7,109 nt of DNA from Arenicella sp. (GTDB lineage Bacteria > Pseudomonadota > Gammaproteobacteria > Arenicellales > Arenicellaceae): NCBI GenBank assembly GCA_018677115.1, contig JAHHOC010000471.1, positions 1 to 7,109 of the forward strand, written 5' to 3'. The notes under the pieces were generated by a model, which saw nothing but the letters and a program-made list of their open reading frames with translations, was not told the DNA's origin and did not search any database. The stretch's first letter is position 1. The number at the start of each line of letters is the position of its first letter. The position numbers and the translations under genes are program-made. This document shows, piece after piece, positions 1 through 5,724 of the stretch.

Positions 1-381
1 GTCTACGAGCGCTTTGAGAAAGTTGTTCTAACGCACGGAGTACGCGAAGTTTCAGAGCTTGCCTATGAGCAGATAATCAGCGAGTTGCCATCCAATGAGT
101 ACTTTGGCGAGATGGTCGAAGGCAAGCTGGTGTATTACCCGACGGTGACGCGCGAGGATTACCCGACGCAAGGGCGGCTAACAGATGCACTGGCTTCCGG
201 CGAGTTGGAGAAGGCGGTTGGACTTCCGCCAGTCAATATAGAGGACGACCGTTTTATGCTTTGTGGTAGCCCGTCGATGCTCAAGGATTTGTGTGAAATT
301 CTCGACCAGAAAGGTTTCAAAGAGACCATTCGCTCTGATATTGGCGAATATGTGATTGAAAGAGCATTTGTAGAGCGGTAG
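1..381 (+). CDS. fpr: Ferredoxin--NADP+ reductase, C-terminal half (5' end outside window)
   Basis: This partial flavoenzyme moves electrons between NADPH and ferredoxin or flavodoxin, in the cytoplasm. The open frame runs in from the left edge without a start and gives 126 residues before TAG. That matches the NADP-binding half of the roughly 258-residue bacterial Fpr family. Visible landmarks are VYERFEKVVLTHGVREVSEL at the edge, the YYPTVTRE strand, the nucleotide-binding motif MLCGSPSMLKD (residues 84-94 of the fragment) and the C-terminal signature GEYVIERAFVER. The C-terminal tail places it in the Azotobacter/Pseudomonas-type subclass, whose terminal AFVE segment packs near the flavin. 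The FAD-binding half lies upstream of the window. A TTG at 85 could be read as a start, but homology continues upstream of it to base 1. A terminator follows 20 bases after the stop, so fpr ends its transcription unit. Family assignment is firm; the symbol is from recalled similarity. Confidence 0.93.
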   Translation, partial: VYERFEKVVLTHGVREVSELAYEQIISELPSNEYFGEMVEGKLVYYPTVTREDYPTQGRLTDALASGELEKAVGLPPVNIEDDRFMLCGSPSMLKDLCEILDQKGFKETIRSDIGEYVIERAFVER

Positions 382-400
382 CCAGCCAGATCCCGATTCG

Positions 401-431
401 AGAGCCCCGCGGCCAATGCGGGCTCTTTTTT
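401..431 (+). terminator. Intrinsic terminator of fpr
   Basis: AGAGCCC (401-407) pairs with GGGCTCT (420-426). The stem can extend by GC/GC with one bulged C. It is followed by an unbroken T run to 431. It sits 20 bases after the fpr stop and separates fpr from the next gene. Confidence 0.88.
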
Positions 432-461
432 GCGTAAAGTATAAGCGTCCTGTCCTATACT
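430..461 (+). promoter_or_regulatory. Possible promoter of the DUF6265 gene
   Basis: TATACT at 456-461 is a good -10 match and would start transcription near 468, giving a leader of about 20 bases before the ATG at 489. The only -35-like hexamer is TTGCGT at 430-435, but the 20-base spacer is too long, and it overlaps the T tract of the fpr terminator. A dedicated promoter is expected, since the terminator cuts this gene off from fpr. The exact elements are weakly supported. Confidence 0.3.
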
Positions 462-488
462 GAAGCAAACTGGAACCGGGAATCAGCC

Positions 489-1025
489 ATGAACAAATCA
501 AATATTTATCTCTACGGCCTACTGATACTGTTTGTAGCGCTGCACACGGATGCGGCGTCTGCGCAACAAAAGAACACCGAACATACTTTCAAGCTTGATG
601 GCGAAACGCTGCCCGCTGCCAATATTAAAGATGTGGCCTGGCTGAGCGGCAATTGGCAGGGTACCGCGTTCGGCAGTTATTTTGAGGAAGTCTGGAATCC
701 GCCGTCGGCCGGCTCCATGGTGGGCATGTATAAAGTATTCGACCCAAAAAAGGGGGTCAGTTTCTACGAATTGATGTTGATCGTCGAGGAAGAACAGGGG
801 CTAACCCTGAAGGTAAAACATTTCTCGCCGGACTTCAGCGGCTGGGAGGACAAAGACAATTTTGTCAGCTTTCCATTAGTAAAAGCAAACGACAACGAAA
901 TCCATTTTGCCGGACTCAGTTTTTATAAGATTAACGAAAACGAGATGACTGGGTACATTGCAATTGGTCAGCGAGACGGTGGTATTAAGGAAGAGAAATT
1001 GACTTATGTGCGGCGCACCGATTGA
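489..1025 (+). CDS. Exported DUF6265 family protein
   Basis: This 178-residue protein has no known function. Residues 1-25 form a classical signal peptide: a short polar start (MNKSN), a hydrophobic core (IYLYGLLILFVALH) and a likely signal peptidase I site after A23-S24-A25. The mature protein of about 153 residues is therefore probably periplasmic or secreted. There is no lipobox cysteine. The mature part carries the DUF6265 pattern: W51-L-S-G-N-W56, EEVWNPP (66-72), GSMVGM (75-80), FYELMLI (92-98) and KHFSPDFSGWEDKD (110-123). The family is thought to be a small beta-barrel, lipocalin-like fold; that is recalled family knowledge, and no catalytic residues can be named. The ribosome site is weak (GGGA in ccggga, 8-10 bases before ATG). 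The gene appears monocistronic and converges on sucD across 79 bases. Confidence 0.83.
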   Translation: MNKSNIYLYGLLILFVALHTDAASAQQKNTEHTFKLDGETLPAANIKDVAWLSGNWQGTAFGSYFEEVWNPPSAGSMVGMYKVFDPKKGVSFYELMLIVEEEQGLTLKVKHFSPDFSGWEDKDNFVSFPLVKANDNEIHFAGLSFYKINENEMTGYIAIGQRDGGIKEEKLTYVRRTD

Positions 1026-1104
1026 CCCACTAAGGAGCCTCTCACGACCTGCGCACAAACTGCCAGGCAACGGGCGAAAACTGCCAGTCGCTTAGATTCT
1101 AAAT

Positions 1105-1989
1105 TCAGCCCATCACTTTTTTCAGTGTACTGCCCATCTCTGACGGATTCAGGGTCACGTGAACGCCGGCGTCTTCCAGTGCATCGATCTTCGACTGGGC
1201 GGTTCCCTGGCCTCCTGAAATAATTGCACCTGCATGGCCCATGCGTTTTCCGGGCGGTGCCGTGACCCCGGCAATAAAGGCTGCCACCGGTTTGCTCATA
1301 TTGTCCTTAATCCATGCAGCACAATCTTCTTCATCGGTACCGCCAATTTCGCCACACATGACCACACCTTCGGTTTCGGGATCATCATTGAACATCTGCA
1401 GTACGTCTTTGTGCTTCATACCATTGACCGGGTCGCCTCCAATACCGACACAGGTGGATTGGCCCATACCGAGTTGAGTTAGTTGATGCACGGCTTCATA
1501 AGTTAAAGTGCCTGAGCGCGACACAACACCGATGTTACCTTTCTTGTGGATATAGCCCGGCATTATGCCTATTTTGACTTCATCCGGGGTGATCACGCCC
1601 GGGCAATTTGGGCCAACAAGTACAGTCTTGCTGTTCATTTTGCGCATTCGGTCTCGGGTTTTAATCATGTCAGCGACCGGGATGCCTTCGGTAATACAAA
1701 TAACCAGATCCAGCTCCGCATCGACCGCTTCGTCAATTGCCGAAGCAGCAAATCGCGGGGGCACGTAGATAACGGAAGCATTAACGCCATATTGTTGCTT
1801 TGCTTCCGCCACCGTATCCAGCACCGGCACCCCGAGCACCTCCTGCCCCCCCTTGCCAGGTGTGACTCCGGCGACAAAACACTCCCGGCCGTTGGCGTAT
1901 TCCAGGCATTGGCGGGTATGGAATTCTCCGGTATTACCGGTAATCCCCTGGGTAACAATTCGCGTATTTTTATTAATTAGAATAGACAT
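1105..1989 (-). CDS. sucD: Succinate--CoA ligase (ADP-forming), alpha subunit
   Basis: This is the alpha subunit of succinyl-CoA synthetase, which converts succinyl-CoA, phosphate and ADP (or GDP) to succinate, CoA and ATP in the TCA cycle. It binds CoA and carries the phosphorylated histidine. The length of 294 residues is slightly above the E. coli protein's. The N-terminal CoA-binding Rossmann fold shows [11 protein letters not shown] (15-25). GPNCPG lies at 126-131, SRSGTLTYE at 158-166, the phosphohistidine is H252 in [13 protein letters not shown], and there is a typical C-terminus. No defect is visible. The ATG at 1989 has a Shine-Dalgarno AGGGA (1999-2003) with a 9-base spacer. This Shine-Dalgarno overlaps the sucC stop codon, which suggests translational coupling. 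The gene lies 12 bases after sucC in the same frame. No clear intrinsic terminator is seen in the 79 bases before the convergent DUF6265 gene. Confidence 0.97.
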   Translation of the reverse strand: MSILINKNTRIVTQGITGNTGEFHTRQCLEYANGRECFVAGVTPGKGGQEVLGVPVLDTVAEAKQQYGVNASVIYVPPRFAASAIDEAVDAELDLVICITEGIPVADMIKTRDRMRKMNSKTVLVGPNCPGVITPDEVKIGIMPGYIHKKGNIGVVSRSGTLTYEAVHQLTQLGMGQSTCVGIGGDPVNGMKHKDVLQMFNDDPETEGVVMCGEIGGTDEEDCAAWIKDNMSKPVAAFIAGVTAPPGKRMGHAGAIISGGQGTAQSKIDALEDAGVHVTLNPSEMGSTLKKVMG

Positions 1990-1998
1990 TGTTTGAAG

Positions 1999-2003
1999 TC
2001 CCT
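1999..2003 (-). promoter_or_regulatory. sucD Shine-Dalgarno overlapping sucC stop
   Basis: AGGGA on the minus strand sits 9 bases before the sucD ATG and shares bases with the TAG that ends sucC. Ribosomes finishing sucC would expose or directly feed this site, which is a typical arrangement for equal output of two subunits. Confidence 0.6.
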
Positions 2004-3165
2004 AGCCGTTAACTGCTGCAGCAATTTTTTCTGCGGCATCCGCCATCGTAGAAGCGGTTTGAAGTTTCACATCCGAGTCGTCCAGAATCGCACGACCTTT
2101 CTCCACATTGGTGCCTTCCAGACGCACAACCAGGGGCACTGATAAACCCACTTCCTGAGCTGCCGCGACGATTCCCTCTGCGATTACATCACACTGCATA
2201 ATGCCACCAAAAATATTTACCAGAATGCCTTCAACATTGGGATTGGCCAACATAATCTTAAAAGCTTCGGTAACCTGCTGCTTGTTCGCGCCACCTCCGA
2301 CATCCAGAAAATTGGCCGGCTCGCCCCCATAAAGTTTGATGATATCCATGGTAGCCATAGCCAGGCCGGCACCGTTCACCAGGCATCCTATGTTGCCGTC
2401 AAGCGAGATATAACTCAGATCCCATTTGGACGCTTCTACTTCGTTAGCATCTTCCTCATCCAGGTCACGATATTTGACGATTTCTGGCTGTCGGAACAAG
2501 GCATTGGAATCGATATTAAACTTGGCATCCAGCGCCATGACCTTGTTATCACCGGTAACGATCAGCGGATTAATCTCCGCCAGGGACGCGTCAGAATTAA
2601 CAAAGGCCTGGTACAAACCCTGCAGGAAATCTGCGCCCTGACTCACCGCTTCGGTTGGGATGCCGATCTTGGCACAAACTGTTTCCGCTTCCGAACGGTC
2701 AAGACCGGTTTCCGGATCTACATAGATTTTGAGAATCTTTTCCGGTGTTTCCTCAGCGACGGTCTCGATATCCATACCGCCTTCGGAACTACACATCAAC
2801 ACCACTTTTTGTTGTTCACGATCAACCAGCGCACCAACATATAATTCGTCAGCAATATCCGCTCCCTCTTCAATATACAAACGCTTAACCTGCTTGCCTT
2901 CCGGTCCGGTCTGATGAGTCACAAGCTGCATACCGAGTATGGCATCGGCATACTGTTTGACCTGTTCGATACTGGTGGCAACCTTGACCCCACCACCCTT
3001 ACCTCGCCCGCCGGCATGAATCTGCGCTTTCACAACCCATACATTTCCACCGAGCTGTTCGGCAGCACTGACCGCCTCATCCACCTAAAAGCAGGCGACG
3101 CCACGGGGCGTAGCAACGCCGTACTTCCTTAGGATTTCTTTGCCTTGATACTCATGAACATTCAT
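2002..3165 (-). CDS. sucC: Succinate--CoA ligase beta subunit, interrupted by in-frame TAG at codon 27
   Basis: This is the beta subunit of succinyl-CoA synthetase, an ATP-grasp protein that binds the nucleotide and the succinate. From the ATG at 3165 the frame is 387 codons plus a terminal TAG, the usual family length. It opens with [17 protein letters not shown], the canonical N-terminus. Key positions fall at E. coli numbering: K46, the [10 protein letters not shown] loop at 50-59, E99, Mg ligands N199 and D213, N264 in VNGAG, and the GIM loop at 321-323. The one defect is codon 27 (3085-3087), TAG, where close relatives have Ser in F-S-V-D-E-A; TCG to TAG is a single change. A shorter product could only restart at the GTG at 3084, which lacks a Shine-Dalgarno and would lose the first strand and helix of the ATP-grasp fold. 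I annotate the full gene. Whether the stop is real, suppressed or an error is open. Confidence 0.9.
3085..3087 (-). other. In-frame amber codon inside sucC
   Basis: CTA on the plus strand is TAG on the minus strand, between F26 (TTT) and V28 (GTG). The flanking protein sequence is conserved on both sides in the same frame, so no indel is involved. Betaproteobacterial-type SucC proteins, recalled from memory, read F-S-V-D-E-A here, pointing to an ancestral Ser TCG codon. Confidence 0.9.
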
Positions 3166-3175
3166 TTATTGTTTT

Positions 3176-3181
3176 ACCTTT
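3176..3181 (-). promoter_or_regulatory. sucC Shine-Dalgarno that fixes the start at 3165
   Basis: AAAGGT on the minus strand lies 10 bases before the ATG at 3165. No comparable purine-rich site precedes the GTG at 3084, where the upstream bases are GCGTCGCCTGCTTT. This supports 3165 as the original start. Confidence 0.65.
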
Positions 3182-3216
3182 ATTGCCGTGAATTGACTTG
3201 CAACCGCCATCATGAA

Positions 3217-3234
3217 GGCACCAGGAGGAGTGCC
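3217..3234 (-). other. Small hairpin in the sucC leader with a CCUCC loop
   Basis: GGCAC and GTGCC form a 5-bp GC-rich stem around the 8-base loop TCCTCCTG (minus strand), about 50 bases before the sucC ATG. There is no U tract, so it is not an intrinsic terminator. A GTGCC(C)GAAA motif is repeated next to it (3230-3238 and 3242-3250 on the plus strand). The function is unknown. Confidence 0.3.
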
Positions 3235-3249
3235 CGAAAAAGTGCCGAA

Positions 3250-3255
3250 ATCATA
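3250..3255 (-). promoter_or_regulatory. Weak candidate -10 box for sucCD
   Basis: TATGAT on the minus strand is five of six to the -10 consensus and would give a leader of about 78 bases for sucC. No acceptable -35 is seen at 16-18 bases upstream (TACCGC at 17), so sucCD may instead be read through from fadB or need an activator. Confidence 0.2.
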
Positions 3256-3266
3256 CTATTTTTTGC

Positions 3267-3293
3267 TTATGGGCGGTAGTTGAAAACCCATAA
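3267..3293 (-). other. Inverted repeat just after fadB
   Basis: TTATGGG and CCCATAA form a perfect 7-bp stem with a 13-base loop, extendable by GC/GC with a bulged A. It starts 10 bases after the fadB stop. No U run follows on the minus strand (GCAAAAAATAG instead), so it is not a standard terminator. It could be an mRNA 3'-end stabiliser or a fortuitous repeat. Readthrough from fadB into sucCD is therefore possible. Confidence 0.4.
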
Positions 3294-3302
3294 TGCCAAC
3301 AA

Positions 3303-5450
3303 TCACATATAAAATGGTGAATCGGTATCGCGTTTTTCGATCAATAATTCTGGTAAATGATACATTGCGCCGAGGTGCCCGTATTTATCCGCTATGGCAC
3401 AAAATTTTTCTAAACCAATGGTATCGATATGGCGAAGTGCACCTCCGCGAAAACGCGGAAATCCGAGTCCCCATAACAAGGCCATATCGGCTTCTGCCGC
3501 TGAGCCGACAATACCATCTTGTAGGCAGCGCACTACTTCCAGACACATTGCGGTCATCAACCGCTCCTCAATTTCTTCGGGAGATGCCAGCGAGGGCGCG
3601 TCATCATAAAGCAATGTATTGGTGGAATCATCAACGTGCTTAGCGGCCAGTTGGGTTTCGTCATTACGGGTATGGCGGTAAAAGCCGGCACCGTTCTTTT
3701 GGCCGAGCCGGGCATGCTTGGAAAGAATATGATTGGCAGACTCATAATCCAGAGCCATGCGGTCGGCATAGTCCACTGCCAGCACATCAAGCATCCGCAC
3801 CATTATATCGATACCGATCACGTCGCTCATGTGGGCAGGGCCCATCGGCCAGCCCCAGCCTTCCATCACTACGTCAAGCTGCTGAAAATCCACGCCTTCG
3901 TCAATCATTTTGTGCGCTGCGTTGATATACGGAGTTAAAACACGGTTGACAAAAAAACCGGGGCAGTCGTTTACCACTACCGGATTTTTACCAAGTTGTA
4001 AGGCATAACTCACTATGCGGGAGATAGTCTTTTTACTGGTTTTCTCACCGCGTACAATTTCGACCAATGGCATCAAGGGGACTGGATTAAAAAAGTGCAT
4101 GCCGCAAAAATTCTCGGGGCGCTGCAAGTGCTCACCGATTCTGGTTATGGCGATTGTTGAGGTATTGGAGGCAATAACTGTTTGTTTCCCAACTACAGCT
4201 TCCAGGTCGCCAATTACCGATTTCTTCACCTCAAAATCTTCCGGCACTGCCTCGATAATTGCATCCACCTCGGCAAGATCAGCCATTTGCAGTGTTGGCT
4301 TAATCCTCGCCAATGCAGCAGCCTTAGCCTCTTCGTCCAAGCGGCCTTTACTGACCTGAACGGAAAAATTCCAGTCAGCAACACCCATCCCCAATTTGAG
4401 TGCCTTCTGGCGGATGTCCTTCATTATGGTAGGAATATTTCGCAATGCAGATTGATAAGTAATGCCGCCACCCATGATGCCGGCCCCGATAACCGCAGCC
4501 GAAGTTACTGGCTCACTACGCCTGGCATATTTTTTGGCAGTTCGCATGGCATCCTGCTGGTTGATAAATACGCTGAGCAGATTGATAGCGGTATCGGTTT
4601 TGAGAAGAGTGGCAAATTCACGCACCTCCGCTTTACTTGCCTCCAGCGAACCCATCGGCGCTTGTTCAAGGATAGCGCTTACTGACTTAAAGGCAGCCGG
4701 ATAATTCAATCCGGGCCTGACTTTAAGTTCCGCTAACAATTCATCTATTTTTTTCTGGCTCGGCTCAGAAACAAGAATTGGCTGCATTTTTGCAGCGCGG
4801 ATTTTCTCGAAGCTCACTTGGACGGATGCCAATTGCCGCACCGCGTTGGTCAACAAGTCTTGCTGCGTGGTGATGGCGGTCACCAGCCCTGCTTTCAGTG
4901 CCTTATCGGGTCTTTGATGTTTGCCGCTGGCAATCCAGGATGCGGCAATTTCCGGATCAATGATTCGCGGTAAACGCACAGTACCCCCCCATCCAGGCAA
5001 CAATCCTAAATTTACCTCGGGTAGGCCTACTCTCGCGTTGATTGCAATGCAGCGCGCATCCATAGCTAGTGCAAACTCCAGTCCGCCGCCCAGCGCCAGG
5101 CCATTAATTGCGGCAACGGTCGGAACGGGAAGGGCCTGCAGTCGATCAAGAACCTGATGTCCATGGCTGATAAATCCCTCAACTTCTTCTACGGATTTGT
5201 TCTTTGCCATGTCTAACAGCACCGGAATATCCGCGCCAACGGCGAACACATCCTTGCTGCTGGTGAATATCAATCCTGCTACATTATCTGTTTGCTCGAC
5301 AAAATCGAGCACTTCGTTAAGCTCATCGAATACCGCACTATTGAATACATTCACTGGCGAATCCTGCAAATCGAAGTCAACCTGCAGCACATCGCCGTCG
5401 ATGCTACTTTCGAGTTCGCTGGTAGTGAAAGTGCTTGCTGTAGAATGCAT
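3303..5450 (-). CDS. fadB: Fatty-acid oxidation complex alpha subunit (enoyl-CoA hydratase / 3-hydroxyacyl-CoA dehydrogenase)
   Basis: This 715-residue bifunctional enzyme of aerobic beta-oxidation hydrates enoyl-CoA and oxidises the 3-hydroxyacyl-CoA with NAD+. It normally pairs with the thiolase FadA. The N-terminal crotonase domain (about 15-200) has oxyanion-hole motifs VFAVGADI (68-75) and INGLALGGGLE (115-125), with catalytic Glu125 and Glu145 (LPEVNLG). The dehydrogenase part has the NAD-binding GAGIMGGG (322-329), SNTS (428-431), catalytic His452 in CGMHFFNPVPLMPLVEIVRGEK, and DCPGFFVNR (495-503). A C-terminal helical domain ends FRGGALRHIDTIG near residue 680. The N-terminus aligns with E. 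coli FadB with about three extra residues, supporting the ATG at 5450, although no Shine-Dalgarno is visible there. It ends FYM without the E. coli tail. fadA is not downstream, where sucC follows after 137 bases. FadJ is possible, but FadB fits better. Confidence 0.93.
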   Translation of the reverse strand: MHSTASTFTTSELESSIDGDVLQVDFDLQDSPVNVFNSAVFDELNEVLDFVEQTDNVAGLIFTSSKDVFAVGADIPVLLDMAKNKSVEEVEGFISHGHQVLDRLQALPVPTVAAINGLALGGGLEFALAMDARCIAINARVGLPEVNLGLLPGWGGTVRLPRIIDPEIAASWIASGKHQRPDKALKAGLVTAITTQQDLLTNAVRQLASVQVSFEKIRAAKMQPILVSEPSQKKIDELLAELKVRPGLNYPAAFKSVSAILEQAPMGSLEASKAEVREFATLLKTDTAINLLSVFINQQDAMRTAKKYARRSEPVTSAAVIGAGIMGGGITYQSALRNIPTIMKDIRQKALKLGMGVADWNFSVQVSKGRLDEEAKAAALARIKPTLQMADLAEVDAIIEAVPEDFEVKKSVIGDLEAVVGKQTVIASNTSTIAITRIGEHLQRPENFCGMHFFNPVPLMPLVEIVRGEKTSKKTISRIVSYALQLGKNPVVVNDCPGFFVNRVLTPYINAAHKMIDEGVDFQQLDVVMEGWGWPMGPAHMSDVIGIDIMVRMLDVLAVDYADRMALDYESANHILSKHARLGQKNGAGFYRHTRNDETQLAAKHVDDSTNTLLYDDAPSLASPEEIEERLMTAMCLEVVRCLQDGIVGSAAEADMALLWGLGFPRFRGGALRHIDTIGLEKFCAIADKYGHLGAMYHLPELLIEKRDTDSPFYM

Positions 5451-5485
5451 GGGATGGTTGTTTTGGCGAGGCCAGGGGTGGCGTC

Positions 5486-5514
5486 ATTTTACGTACTGCG
5501 CTGAGCCTTGTGAA
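5486..5514 (-). promoter_or_regulatory. Sigma70-type promoter of fadB
   Basis: On the minus strand TTCACA (5509-5514) and TAAAAT (5486-5491) are each five of six to consensus, with an ideal 17-base spacer. Transcription would start near 5479, giving a leader of about 28 bases. No FadR-like or PsrA-like palindrome was recognised around it. Confidence 0.6.
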
Positions 5515-5576
5515 GTCCTGTAATCAAATAGGCGAAACTCCGCGCACCCTGCCGCCTCAGGTTTTAATTACATACA

Positions 5577-5626
5577 GGGGGCCATTTACTCTCTGGCCTG
5601 CATCAGAACCGTTACCCAGAGCCCCC
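5577..5626. other. Two-part inverted repeat between fusA2 and fadB
   Basis: GGGGG (5577-5581) can pair with CCCCC (5622-5626), and CTCTGG (5591-5596) with CCAGAG (5616-5621). This gives an 11-bp stem in two blocks with a 9-base bulge on one side and a 19-base loop. It lies between the fusA2 terminator and the fadB promoter and has no U tract. It may be an RNA element, a protein site or chance. Confidence 0.3.
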
Positions 5627-5655
5627 ATTCTGCATCATAGATAGACAGAGAGCAG

Positions 5656-5688
5656 AAAAAAAGCCTCATGGTCGACACCATGAGGCTT
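5656..5688 (-). terminator. Strong intrinsic terminator of the EF-G gene
   Basis: On the minus strand AAGCCTCATGGT pairs perfectly with ACCATGAGGCTT (12 bp, 4-base loop GTCG), followed by a run of seven U including the stem end. It begins 36 bases after the fusA2 stop. It separates this gene from fadB. Confidence 0.95.
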
Positions 5689-5724
5689 GCAGACAAGACT
5701 CATATTACGCCAATTGGCGAAATT

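Noticed and set aside
85..381. fpr fragment starting at the TTG at 85
   Set aside because: Ferredoxin reductase homology is continuous from base 1, so the gene is simply cut by the window edge.
440..445. TATAAG as an alternative -10 box
   Set aside because: No -35 match at a usable spacing, and the upstream bases are the fpr terminator stem.
178..501. Minus-strand 107-residue open frame over fpr and its terminator
   Set aside because: It crosses the fpr coding region and terminator hairpin and shows no recognisable domain.
1546..1980. Plus-strand 144-residue open frame
   Set aside because: It lies antisense inside sucD, resembles no known family and has no ribosome site worth naming.
2194..2196. 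Gln at SucC position 324 (GIMQCD) instead of the Arg of E. coli
   Set aside because: Relatives carry R, K or N at this place, so the residue is variable and not a sign of decay.
2002..3084. sucC taken to start at the GTG at 3084
   Set aside because: Canonical SucC N-terminal residues continue in frame upstream to the ATG at 3165, which has a Shine-Dalgarno; 3084 has none and follows the internal TAG directly.
3085..3087. Pyrrolysine or other programmed recoding of the sucC TAG
   Set aside because: Pyrrolysine use is known from methylamine methyltransferases and a few others, not SucC, and TAG ends fpr and sucC normally; relatives have Ser at this place. No readthrough-promoting element was recognised downstream.
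4182..4685. Plus-strand 167-residue open frame
   Set aside because: It is a shadow antisense to fadB, whose coding frame is certain.
5708..5719. Perfect palindrome CGCCAATTGGCG just after the EF-G stop
   Set aside because: Too short to interpret alone and far from any promoter; the real terminator follows it.
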